DNA of 7,105 nt from CAYSPU01 sp964432995 (GCA_964432995.1 CAYSPU010000286.1:1-7105), one strand, 5' to 3'; shown: positions 1 to 6,814, counted from the first letter of the stretch. Made by a program: numbers and translations. The notes: a model not told the origin generated them from the sequence alone.

Positions 1-173
1 TCGGAGGCGCGTCCGGCCGGTGAGGCTGCTGCCCGCCGGGACGGCGGGCGGTCCGTGCTCGGAGCGCGACACGTCTCGGGTCGCAGCAGCAGCGAGCGGA
101 CGGGAGGTGGTCGGAGGTTCGGAGGCGCGTCCGGCCGGTGAGGCTGCTGCCCGCCGGGACGGCGGGCGGTCCG
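1..173. repeat. 118-bp-period direct repeat with hairpins (two copies, first cut by window edge)
   Basis: Bases 1-55 and 119-173 are identical over 55 bp, a period of 118 bp. The first copy begins at the window edge, so the true unit may be longer and further copies may lie outside. Each copy contains a perfect hairpin with 8-bp arms GCCCGCCG/CGGCGGGC and a GGA loop (31-49 and 149-167). Between the copies, 66-84 forms a second hairpin, GCGACACG-TCT-CGGGTCGC, with one mismatch. Open frames across this region start identically in both copies and are low-complexity, so I treat it as non-coding. It lies just downstream of the glycosidase stop codon. It may be a dispersed intergenic repeat; a role in transcript 3'-end formation is possible but no T-tract is seen. 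Confidence 0.85.
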
Positions 174-175
174 GA

Positions 176-203
176 GCGGCCAGACGGCGCTGGCCGCCCA
201 CCA
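176..203 (-). repeat. Hairpin element, copy A (inverted relative to copy at 3062-3089)
   Basis: A perfect stem-loop with arms GCGGCCAG (176-183) and CTGGCCGC (190-197) and a 6-base loop. The reverse complement of 176-203 matches 3062-3089 at 27 of 28 positions; the single difference is in the loop. It starts 28 bases past the glycosidase stop codon, so the gene is bracketed by inverted copies. The sequence between 204 and 231 (ending before the stop codon) includes GGATGCAC, also found at the outer end of the second copy (3170-3177). Confidence 0.8.
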
Positions 204-231
204 ACCTGGGGATGCACCGATCCGAGATTCG

Positions 232-2988
232 CTACGGTGCTTTCACCGCGCGCGGAGCGGTCACCCGAAAGACCACCTGTTCCCCCTCCTCGCCCAAGTA
301 ACCGCCCCAGCCGACGCGGATCTCCTCGACGCGGCTCAAGTCCAGCATGCCGTCGGCGTCCTCCAGCCATCCCGCCAATTGCAGGCGGTTCAGCGGGATG
401 AACGATCGTTCGTAGCCCGGCGCATTCAGACCCCGCGCCGTGGTCGCAATGAAATCGCCGCCCCCTTTCTCGTGCACAATCACCAGCAACTGCGTCGCCG
501 TCCGCTGCCCCTCCGGCACCCAACTCTCCACTTCGATCGCCGTCGCCTCGCTCAGGTCGACCGAATCCGCATACGAAAAACAGACGAACAGAAACGTGTC
601 CACCTGGCCCCTGGCCAGCGTGGCCTGAGCCCTCCAGACGTCCCGGCCTTCGACTCCCTCCTGGTCCACGCGGTCGAACTGCTCGCGCACAAACTCACCA
701 CGCGCCACCCGGGGGGATGCGTCCGGCAACGCACGCGCCACCATCCCGGGGAGGGTCCCGGAGGCAACCGCCTTCCGCCCGGGCGGCCGCACCGCGTCAA
801 AGCGAAACGCCGCGGCGCCATACGCCTCCAGTGAGATCTCATGCGACCCTCCAGACCGGATGGGGGTGACGCCGCCCGTGCCGAAATCGAATCGCTCGCC
901 GTCGCCCACGCCTCGCAGAGTGACGGCCCCCTCCCACGGCCGCGGACTGTCGTTGACCACAAAGTAGACGTCGTGCCCCTCAATCCGCCGGTGGGTCGAC
1001 CGAAGAGGCGCACGGGGAGGCGAAACGAGCACGTCGGGTTCGAGGAAACCATCCAACACCGCCGGCAACAGCGCTTCCGAGCCGGGCGGCAGATAACGCG
1101 TCGCCCGACTCGACGCTTCCCCGGGACCGGCCGTTTCCCACGCCCCTGCGCCAAACCAACGGCGCCCCAACCGCCGGACCTCGGCCGAGGGAAATTCGCG
1201 CTCGTTGTTGGCGGGCCGGTTGCCGATGGCGATGAGAATGCCTCCCGTCTCGACGAACCGATCCAACTTGCGCCAGGCCGCACGGGGCAGCGTGTCCACC
1301 CCGGGCAGCACCACCGCGCGCCAACGGTGCGCCCCCAGCACCAACGCCCCATCCTTCACCCGCGCCTCGCCCAGCGTGCGGCTGTCGATCACCGTGTGCT
1401 CCCGCCGCGCCTCCGCCAAATCGCTGAGCACACCCCGGAATAGTGTGTCGATTCGATTGGCCCCTGGCGACTCGTTCGCCCAATGACGCCCCGGGACGAA
1501 CTGGGTCCATAGGCTCTCGGCCGGATACACGACCGCCACGTCCGCCACTTGATGTCCGCCCCGCAGCAGCGCGCCGCCGCGCCCCACCCATTCGTTGAGA
1601 CGCCGCAGCGCATCGTCCGAAAGCCCCGTGAACGAGTAGTAACTGGTGATGAGGTTCACCCCATGTACGAACAGGCGGTTGCACGTGCCGCGTATTTCCT
1701 CTTCCGTGACGATCCGTTTCGGCCGCTGGTCCCCCGGCAGCCGATACACCTGGCCGTGATCGGAAGTCTCGCACATGACCAGCGACCGGCCCTCGAGTTC
1801 CGCGGCGCTCGCCGCCAACCGCGCGATGTGTCCCGGCACCTCCGCCGGCACGCTCGTCAGGCAATCGATCCCCGGCGCGTCGAACCGCCGCAAGCACCGG
1901 AAGAAGTCCCCATACAACGCCACGTGGCTCGTCAGACCTTCCTCCGCCAACAGGTGACCACCCGATGGAACCCCGTGTCCGCGGCACCAATCCTGGATCT
2001 GCCCGAAGTAGTTTTCGGATACCAACTCCCCCACGGTCATCCAGAAATCGTGGCGATGGCGCGCTGTTTCCGGTCCGGTGTCGGCCACCAGCGACGGCAG
2101 GATCGGCTCGAGGTCATAGCCGCGGCGTCGCCGAAACGCCTCCGGCAATTGCGGCGACCACGGCAGCGGCCGGAAGGGCTGGCGCTGGAAGTACATGCTC
2201 ATCAGCGACGGCTCGTCCGTGAATGTCGCCTGGAAGAACCGTCCCAAGTCGCGCCCCAGCCTCCGCGCGTACGCCGCGTGCGTTAGCTCCAGAAACCGCG
2301 CCGTTGGCCCCGCCTCGAGCAGATTCACGTATGGCAACTTCTCCCAGAGATTCTGGTCCGCGTGCGTCCCCTCGTAGAGTCGATGCTCGCTGACCGCCAG
2401 CAGCCGCCAGCGCCCCTCCGGCGCCTGCCAGGACACGGTGTCGCCTTGAACCGCATCGCTCAGGTCGATCCGCCGGTCCAGGATCAGCCGCCCCTCGCTG
2501 ACGGGGTAGGCCGCGCACAGGATCCGCCGGCCCGGGGGCAGTCGCAACGTGCAGGGACCCCCCGCCGCCTCGATGTCGGCGACCAGCATTCCGCGCGCCT
2601 CCCATTCCGGATGACCGCTTAACACCTGGCCACCGGCGTTTCCCGATGGGTAGCCCCGCTCGTCGTACAACCAGAGCGTCATCCCCTCCGCGCGCGCCGT
2701 CCGGACCGCCCGTTGGAAGGCTTGCCACCGGCTTTCGTCTTCCAGGTACCCCTGGAACGATACGTTACACACCACTCCGCCAAAGCCCTGCTGCTGCAGC
2801 CTGGCCCGCAGCGCATCCTGTTGTCCCGGGTCATCCGGCCAACCGTGGATGATCTTGAGAATCCGCGTCTCGGCCGGTGGATTTGCGAACCGTTCGGCAA
2901 GGGGGTCGTTTGCCGCCGGGGCAACGGTTGCCGTCACTACTGCCCCGGCCAACCCAAACCACCACCACCACCGTCCACGACGAGTCAT
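232..2988 (-). CDS. Secreted glycoside hydrolase-like protein, GH106 (alpha-L-rhamnosidase)-type
   Basis: 918 aa, likely exported and acting on plant- or algal-type polysaccharide outside the cytoplasm. Residues 1-26 form a signal peptide: basic start (MTRRGR), hydrophobic run including four Trp, and a probable cut after APAA. Residues 40-460 look like a (beta/alpha)8-type catalytic region, with LYDERGYPSG (107-116) resembling the (Y/W)PSGxAGG signature of GH106-like enzymes, FTDEPS (256-261), GGHLLAEE (343-350) and MCETSDHG (405-412). The acidic residues in these motifs are candidate catalytic or metal ligands, but I cannot assign them. Residues 480-590 (VAVVYPAESLW, then VVLPGVDTL) resemble the flavodoxin-like middle domain common in this group. 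About 740-918 is a C-terminal beta-rich region, possibly carbohydrate-binding. The ATG at 2988 is chosen because the signal peptide follows directly; the upstream Shine-Dalgarno is poor (AAGGA, 14 bases away). Glycosidase-like is fairly sure; rhamnosidase specificity is inference. Confidence 0.8.
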   Translation of the reverse strand: MTRRGRWWWWFGLAGAVVTATVAPAANDPLAERFANPPAETRILKIIHGWPDDPGQQDALRARLQQQGFGGVVCNVSFQGYLEDESRWQAFQRAVRTARAEGMTLWLYDERGYPSGNAGGQVLSGHPEWEARGMLVADIEAAGGPCTLRLPPGRRILCAAYPVSEGRLILDRRIDLSDAVQGDTVSWQAPEGRWRLLAVSEHRLYEGTHADQNLWEKLPYVNLLEAGPTARFLELTHAAYARRLGRDLGRFFQATFTDEPSLMSMYFQRQPFRPLPWSPQLPEAFRRRRGYDLEPILPSLVADTGPETARHRHDFWMTVGELVSENYFGQIQDWCRGHGVPSGGHLLAEEGLTSHVALYGDFFRCLRRFDAPGIDCLTSVPAEVPGHIARLAASAAELEGRSLVMCETSDHGQVYRLPGDQRPKRIVTEEEIRGTCNRLFVHGVNLITSYYSFTGLSDDALRRLNEWVGRGGALLRGGHQVADVAVVYPAESLWTQFVPGRHWANESPGANRIDTLFRGVLSDLAEARREHTVIDSRTLGEARVKDGALVLGAHRWRAVVLPGVDTLPRAAWRKLDRFVETGGILIAIGNRPANNEREFPSAEVRRLGRRWFGAGAWETAGPGEASSRATRYLPPGSEALLPAVLDGFLEPDVLVSPPRAPLRSTHRRIEGHDVYFVVNDSPRPWEGAVTLRGVGDGERFDFGTGGVTPIRSGGSHEISLEAYGAAAFRFDAVRPPGRKAVASGTLPGMVARALPDASPRVARGEFVREQFDRVDQEGVEGRDVWRAQATLARGQVDTFLFVCFSYADSVDLSEATAIEVESWVPEGQRTATQLLVIVHEKGGGDFIATTARGLNAPGYERSFIPLNRLQLAGWLEDADGMLDLSRVEEIRVGWGGYLGEEGEQVVFRVTAPRAVKAP

Positions 2989-3040
2989 GACTCAATCTGC
3001 AATCCTTGGGACCTCGATCGCAAGGAAAAGGGGCGCTCCC

Positions 3041-3177
3041 GATGCATCGCCGAGTCGCCGGTGGTGGGCGGCCAGCACCGTCTGGCCGCGGTTGCTGGAA
3101 CTCCATCCCCGGGTTCGCGGGCAACAGTGTTGCCCGCCCACCTGAGGTGGAGACCAACCTTCAGCTTCAGGATGCAC
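3041..3177 (+). repeat. Multi-hairpin intergenic element, copy B
   Basis: Three palindromes in a row: GCGGCCAG/CTGGCCGC (3068-3075 and 3082-3089, 6-base loop), GCGGGCAAC/GTTGCCCGC (3117-3125 and 3129-3137, 3-base loop), and CCACCTGAGGTGG (3138-3150). The first matches the hairpin at 176-203 in opposite orientation at 27 of 28 positions. The outer ends carry GATGCATC (left) and GGATGCAC (right), and CCAACC lies inside the right end, so the unit has loosely inverted termini. The 3041-3177 limits are my estimate. It resembles a REP/MITE-like dispersed element; no coding capacity is seen. Confidence 0.65.
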
Positions 3178-3271
3178 GGGGACGCCCCCCTGTCGCGCCC
3201 CTCATCTCCAAGGGCCGTGTCCCCCGTGCGCCGCCGGATGCGGTTTCCGCCCGCGAAACAGCCTCTTCCCT

Positions 3272-3315
3272 CCCCTGCAAAACTTTGTTGCAGGTGCAAC
3301 AAAGTTTTGCAGGGG
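3272..3315. repeat. Perfect 44-bp palindrome
   Basis: The arms 3272-3292 and 3295-3315 are exact reverse complements over 21 bp, separated by only GG. The arms begin CCCCTGCAAAAC and continue CTTTGTTGCA-like sequence inward. The AT-rich middle of each arm stands out in the GC-rich context. It lies 139 bases downstream of the DUF6504-like stop codon. It could form a strong hairpin in RNA from either strand, but neither side has a T-tract, so an ordinary intrinsic terminator is not supported. A dispersed palindromic repeat or a site for a dimeric protein are alternatives. Confidence 0.9.
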
Positions 3316-3453
3316 CAGATAGCAGCCTCCCGCATGCAGCCGCAGAGAATGCAGCCTCGCCGAGGGGGGAGTCAGATTCGGCGGCGGAAGAACCAGAAGA
3401 TGAGCCGCAGATCGCAGCCGCCCCCGCGGCCGTCACACGCGGGATACCGAAGG

Positions 3454-3849
3454 TCAGTCCGCTGCCGGCGCCGAGCCCTCTGCCACTCGCGGACGACCAA
3501 CCGGAGCAACGGCGTCCTTTGCCGCCGCCGGGAGCGATCTCGCGGTCCGGATGCTGTAGAGACGCCATCGTGATCCTCCCGAAGATCGCCCCTGCCGCTC
3601 GAAGTAGATCCGCATCTCGATGTCTTCGGTCGTTCGGACGCGAAACCAGTGCTTCCGGACATACCGCTCGCCCGATCCATGCCGGCAGTCGCCGCACTCC
3701 CTCCACTCCTCGAGGACCTCGAGCACCGAGTATCTCCGCCCCCTCCACGAGAACTTCCGGGGAAGCCCGGGCCTCCCCGCCGCCATCGGCGACACCGAGA
3801 ACGACTGGTCCTCCGGAGCGATGGCCTCGCCAATGAACGTTTCCTTCAT
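3454..3849 (-). CDS. Small DUF6504-like protein
   Basis: 131 aa, no signal peptide or membrane segment, so probably cytoplasmic; the molecular function of the family is unknown. The recognisable core is residues 33-101: FSWRGRRYSVLEVLEEWRE, then a short CGDCRHGS turn, ERYVRKHWFRVRT, EMRIYFERQ, and a closing RWRLYSIR. This matches the pattern of DUF6504 proteins as I recall them. Residues 102-131 are an Ala/Pro-rich tail with no visible conservation. I start at the ATG at 3849 (MKETFIGE), which fits the usual family start; an in-frame GTG at 3867 would add six residues, and neither has a clear Shine-Dalgarno. The start is 39 bases past the upstream gene's stop on the same strand, so co-transcription is plausible. 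C52 and C55 form a CxxC in the core turn. Confidence 0.8.
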   Translation of the reverse strand: MKETFIGEAIAPEDQSFSVSPMAAGRPGLPRKFSWRGRRYSVLEVLEEWRECGDCRHGSGERYVRKHWFRVRTTEDIEMRIYFERQGRSSGGSRWRLYSIRTARSLPAAAKDAVAPVGRPRVAEGSAPAAD

Positions 3850-3888
3850 CGGATTCGAACAATGCACCCCGCTGGGGAGCGCTTTCGT

Positions 3889-6372
3889 TCACCACGTCCG
3901 CAGGCGATAAAAGCGTCGTCCCGCGATGGGTGCTGCGGTCTCTTCGAACACCAACTCGGCGTCCAGCCCCGCATAGGTCGCCGCGGAAACCCACGGTCCG
4001 GAGGCGTCGTTGGCCGCAAGGACCTCGTAGTGCTGGCCGGCCCTTCCCATCCACCGGAGCTGCGGACGCGATGCATCCAACTGCGCCCTTGCCACCGGCC
4101 GGAGCTGCGCCGTCAGGTCGAGCGGGTCCACCCGTTCCTCGGGCGAGATCGCGAAACTTCCGTGCTGCAAGTAATGCAGCAGCAGGTAGGAGATTTCGCG
4201 TCCCGAAGTCTCGCCCGGCGCCACCAGTTCCACGTGCCCCATGTTGACGTTCAAGCCGCAGACCGGACAGGTCACGAGGCCCCTCAGTGGGTACTCGATG
4301 ACATACCCCTGCGGATCCGGCGCTCGCGGCAGCGCCATCAGCGCCCGCCAACACCCCCGGGCGATCTCGAACCCGTCCGGCACCCCGTCGCCATCCGAGT
4401 CCGGCTTTGTCGGATCGGTGCCCAACTCCTTCTCCTCCGCGTCGGACAGGCCGTCGCCATCGGTCTCTTTCGGGAGCGGCTGGCGATGGGACGGCCCGGT
4501 GGACTCGAGCGTGGCCTGCAGCAGGCCGACGTCGATGCGGTCTTCGCCGTGGCGGTTGCCGGCCAGGTCGAAGCTGCCATGCTCGAGAAAGTGCAGCCCC
4601 ACATACGGCATTCGGCAGTAGAGCTCGGCGCGCGGATTGCAGACCGTCAGCCATCCCATGTTCATCCATTCGCCGCAGACGTCACACTGCTCCATGCCGT
4701 TCAAGGAAAAGTCCAACCGGTACACCTGTTCCTCCTGCGGACTGGTCGGAAGCCCGGCGATCCGCTGGGCCCAGCCGGTGGCGAGGTCCACGCCGTCGGG
4801 AATCTGGTTGGCGTTCTCGTCAGGCTTGCCGGGGTCCCGCCTCAGCTCGGCTTCCTCGGTATCGCGGAGAAGGTCCTGGTCGGTGTCGCCTCGGACGGAT
4901 CGTTGATGGCCGTCGCCGGTGCCGGTCAACACCGCCTGCAACTGACGCGGGTCCACCCGCCCATGCCCCTCGTCGAGCTGCCCGCCACGCCAGCGGAAGC
5001 CGCCGTGGTCCAGGTAGTGAAGCGCCATCGAGGAGATGCGGATTTGGGTGTGGGCAACCGGGTTGATCACGTCCCAGACATCCATCACCACCCGGTCGCC
5101 GCAGGCCGGGCAGGTCTCGATGCCGTCCATCGGGTGATCGATGATGTAGGGGCGGTCGGTGGGCGCCGTCGCTTCGCTGACGTGGGGCAGCGCGTCGAGT
5201 TGGGCGCGCAGCGACCGCGCCACATCCACTGCGTCCAACAAGAGATCGCCGTCGCTGTCCGCACGCTGGGGGTCGGTTCCGAAGCTCGGTTCTTCCGTGT
5301 CGCGCAGGCCGTCGCGATCCTGGTCGGTGCCGGCGGGTTCGGGCAGGAGGTGGATGGGGCCGGTGCTCTGGAGAAGCGTGCGCAGGAACATCACGTTGAG
5401 GCGACCGGAGTGGATACTGCCGTTGTAGCTGAAGCTGCCGTGCTCGAGATAGTGCTTGGCCACGCAGGGCACCGACACCGACTGCTTCTCCAGGGGGTGG
5501 ATGATCTCGAGCACCCCCATGTTGACCATCTCGCCGCACACCGCGCAGCTCTCGAGGCCGAACGTGAGGTGCGGGATCACGTAGACGTCGGTGGACGAGG
5601 GTTCCGTGGGCAACGCGTCGATCGCCCGGGAGAGCGCTTGGGCAAGGTCGACGCCGTCGGCGACTCCGTTTCCGTCTTCGTCGGCAACGGCCGGGTTGCA
5701 GCCCATCAGGCCCTCCTCATCGGTCGTGAGCAAGTCGTGGTCGGGATCCTCCCACGTATCGAGCGGAAGACAGTGCGGGTCGGGATCGCTGCCGGCGAGA
5801 GTGGCGGCGGGCAGACCGAGGAGGGCGAGCGAGGCGGCCGCGGCCAGCGCGCGCGGCATCCGCAGGAGAATCGGATGGGATGCCGCGGGGAAGAGAGTCC
5901 GGTGGGAACGGCGGGCTTCGCGATAGAGCTGCCTATAGACGGGCAGCAGTCTGGGCGTGACGGTGCAACCGGGGCAGGCCCAGTGGAAGAGCAGACGTTG
6001 CTCGGATCGCCGCAGAGCGTTGCGCGCATAGCCGCGTTCCACGAAGCTCCGCACGCAGCATTCCGGGTATCCGAGAAGCCGGCCCTCCAGACTCCTCCGC
6101 TCCGGGGTGAGGTCCAGCGGGGTGCCCTCGAAGTGCCGGGCGTATTGGTCCAATCGCTCCTTCGACCGGCTGAATACGAGTTCGCCAACTACCGCTCCGG
6201 AGCGGAGTCGACGCGAGACCGCGCGCGCCCTCAGCTCGAGGGTCGACAGTCGTTCCCTCCAGTGCGCGGGGATTGGTTTCTCCCACCGGCTGAGCGGTTT
6301 GACCCCCGCCTGCGTCAGCAGCGCCAGATACGCCAACTCGAACGCGTCCCGTCCAGTCCAATGACTCTTCAT
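3889..6372 (-). CDS. Four-module TSP3 / CxxC-HxxxH exported protein with N-terminal GYPECC domain
   Basis: 827 aa from the ATG at 6372. Residues 1-165 are a soluble-looking domain with LLGYPECCVRSF (about 99-110) and CPGC (133-136), similar to the GYPxCC motif I associate with DUF483-type proteins. Residues 172-193 are a hydrophobic segment after basic residues, ending in ATLAG: a signal anchor or internal signal peptide. Then come four modules of about 140 aa, each with acidic TSP3-like repeats (clearest: DSDGDGVPDG in module 4), a short helix, then CxxCG, VNMG and HYLxHGSF. Cys/His residues are C276/C279/H307/H311, C421/C424/H452/H456, C563/C566/H594/H598 and C702/C705/H733/H737. About 773-827 is a beta-rich tail ending RRFYRLRTW, common in exported verrucomicrobial proteins. 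Calcium and metal binding and export are inferences; the overall function is unknown. Upstream in-frame starts (ATG 6438, TTG 6483) lack a good ribosome site. A start at the ATG at 5859 would give a separate secreted protein without the N-terminal domain. Confidence 0.85.
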   Translation of the reverse strand: MKSHWTGRDAFELAYLALLTQAGVKPLSRWEKPIPAHWRERLSTLELRARAVSRRLRSGAVVGELVFSRSKERLDQYARHFEGTPLDLTPERRSLEGRLLGYPECCVRSFVERGYARNALRRSEQRLLFHWACPGCTVTPRLLPVYRQLYREARRSHRTLFPAASHPILLRMPRALAAAASLALLGLPAATLAGSDPDPHCLPLDTWEDPDHDLLTTDEEGLMGCNPAVADEDGNGVADGVDLAQALSRAIDALPTEPSSTDVYVIPHLTFGLESCAVCGEMVNMGVLEIIHPLEKQSVSVPCVAKHYLEHGSFSYNGSIHSGRLNVMFLRTLLQSTGPIHLLPEPAGTDQDRDGLRDTEEPSFGTDPQRADSDGDLLLDAVDVARSLRAQLDALPHVSEATAPTDRPYIIDHPMDGIETCPACGDRVVMDVWDVINPVAHTQIRISSMALHYLDHGGFRWRGGQLDEGHGRVDPRQLQAVLTGTGDGHQRSVRGDTDQDLLRDTEEAELRRDPGKPDENANQIPDGVDLATGWAQRIAGLPTSPQEEQVYRLDFSLNGMEQCDVCGEWMNMGWLTVCNPRAELYCRMPYVGLHFLEHGSFDLAGNRHGEDRIDVGLLQATLESTGPSHRQPLPKETDGDGLSDAEEKELGTDPTKPDSDGDGVPDGFEIARGCWRALMALPRAPDPQGYVIEYPLRGLVTCPVCGLNVNMGHVELVAPGETSGREISYLLLHYLQHGSFAISPEERVDPLDLTAQLRPVARAQLDASRPQLRWMGRAGQHYEVLAANDASGPWVSAATYAGLDAELVFEETAAPIAGRRFYRLRTW
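4099..5781 (-). repeat. Four tandem protein modules (TSP3-like plus CxxC/HxxxH)
   Basis: Approximate module limits on the DNA are 5350-5781, 4900-5328, 4480-4887 and 4099-4467, in translation order. The first Cys to first His distance is 31 residues in all four, while the module-to-module period shrinks (145, 142, 139 residues between first cysteines). The TSP3 part is canonical in module 4 (DGDGLSDAEE, GTDP, DSDGDGVPDG), intact in module 2, and degenerate in modules 1 and 3. Module 2 has VVMD in place of VNMG and HGGF in place of HGSF. Module 3 has HFLEHGSF and two extra cysteines. The modules diverge enough to suggest old duplication under constraint, not a recent expansion. Confidence 0.9.
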
Positions 6373-6380
6373 ACCATCTG

Positions 6381-6384
6381 CTCC
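6381..6384 (-). promoter_or_regulatory. Shine-Dalgarno that decides the start of the four-module protein
   Basis: GGAG on the minus strand stands 8 bases before the ATG at 6372. The alternative in-frame starts at 6438, 6483 and 5859 have no comparable site, which is why the 6372 start is preferred. Confidence 0.55.
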
Positions 6385-6430
6385 GGCGTGTGGTTTCGGA
6401 TGGAATATACGCCCGCCACCGGATAACGCT

Positions 6431-6767
6431 ATGCTCATGTTCGGCTCGCTGCGATCCAAAGTCAGAATCCAGGTCGCCCACAACCGCCGCTACACTCCCG
6501 AGTTCGTCCAGGTGAAGGCGTTGCTCGCCGGAGGCTTCGCCGGCGACACCATTCACGCCCTCTTCGGTTTTGCGAACGGCCTGACAGCGCATTGGAGTTC
6601 GGTGAATCCACGCCATCGAATCCGGTCAACCACCGGTCTGCAGCGGGATTGACGGTCGCTGGGCCATCGAAATGGTCGCGGCCATTTACGAATCCCATCG
6701 GCTCAAAGCCCGTGTCGCGCTCCCGCTCGCCAACCGTTCCAACCCTCTGGATCAACTCCCCGGCTGA
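6431..6767 (+). pseudogene. Remnant of a Gfo/Idh/MocA-family oxidoreductase
   Basis: Three pieces of an NAD(P)-dependent Gfo/Idh/MocA oxidoreductase survive in the right order. Piece 1, about 6458-6535, reads KVRIQVAHNRRYTPEF then VQVKALLAGG, matching the region just after the Rossmann fold. Piece 2, about 6536-6604, reads AGDTIHALFGFANGLTAHW, matching the C-terminal sheet domain. Piece 3, 6606-6767, is in a different frame, opens with IHAIESGQPPVC, continues DGRWAIEMVAAIYES, and ends ALPLANRSNPLDQLPG before TGA, the normal end of such enzymes. Family members usually have about 330-400 residues; here about 110 codons remain, the Rossmann fold is missing, and a TGA (6603-6605) precedes piece 3 in its own frame. 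Repeated GCCGG at 6527-6531 and 6539-6543 sits at the first junction and could have mediated a deletion. The enzyme cannot be functional. The 5' limit is uncertain. Confidence 0.85.
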
Positions 6768-6814
6768 TCCCCAGCTCTGCGCGGCCACATGAGGGAGACG
6801 CGGCCTTGGTGCGT

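Larger units (their letters stand above)
2989..3453. other. Intergenic spacer, hairpin-rich, no gene seen
   Basis: This 465-bp gap separates the DUF6504-like gene from the glycosidase. Several open frames cross it on both strands, but they run straight through the palindromes, are low-complexity, and show no family resemblance, so I call none. It holds the hairpin element at about 3041-3177 and the 44-bp palindrome at 3272-3315. A weak inverted repeat also joins 3174-3183 and 3219-3229. The glycosidase promoter must lie in this stretch or further upstream; I could not pick out a convincing -35/-10 pair. Bases 3316-3453 show nothing beyond several short GCAGCC repeats. Confidence 0.7.

Noticed and set aside
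1..231. CRISPR array suggested by the repeated 55-bp sequence
   Set aside because: Only two copies are visible, the repeat is too long, and the interval contains its own hairpin instead of a unique spacer.
2961..2972. TGG trinucleotide run encoding four Trp in the glycosidase signal peptide, as a phase-variation tract
   Set aside because: The run is short and changes by whole codons, so slippage would not switch the frame; it fits a normal hydrophobic signal core.
3272..3315. Intrinsic terminator for the DUF6504-like gene
   Set aside because: The hairpin is strong, but no run of T follows on the minus strand and it is 139 bases past the stop codon.
3851..3859. TTCGAATCC on the minus strand, resembling a tRNA T-loop
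   Set aside because: The flanks do not pair as a T-stem, and no anticodon arm or acceptor stem is found around it; it overlaps the start of the DUF6504-like gene.
3167..4669. 500-aa minus-strand open frame in another register
   Set aside because: It overlaps the four-module gene and the DUF6504-like gene out of frame, runs through the 44-bp palindrome, and is low-complexity.
3649..6426. 925-aa plus-strand open frame antisense to the four-module gene
   Set aside because: Long only because of high GC. Its translation is Arg/Val/Gly-rich with no domain pattern, whereas the minus strand shows repeated motifs with conserved spacing.
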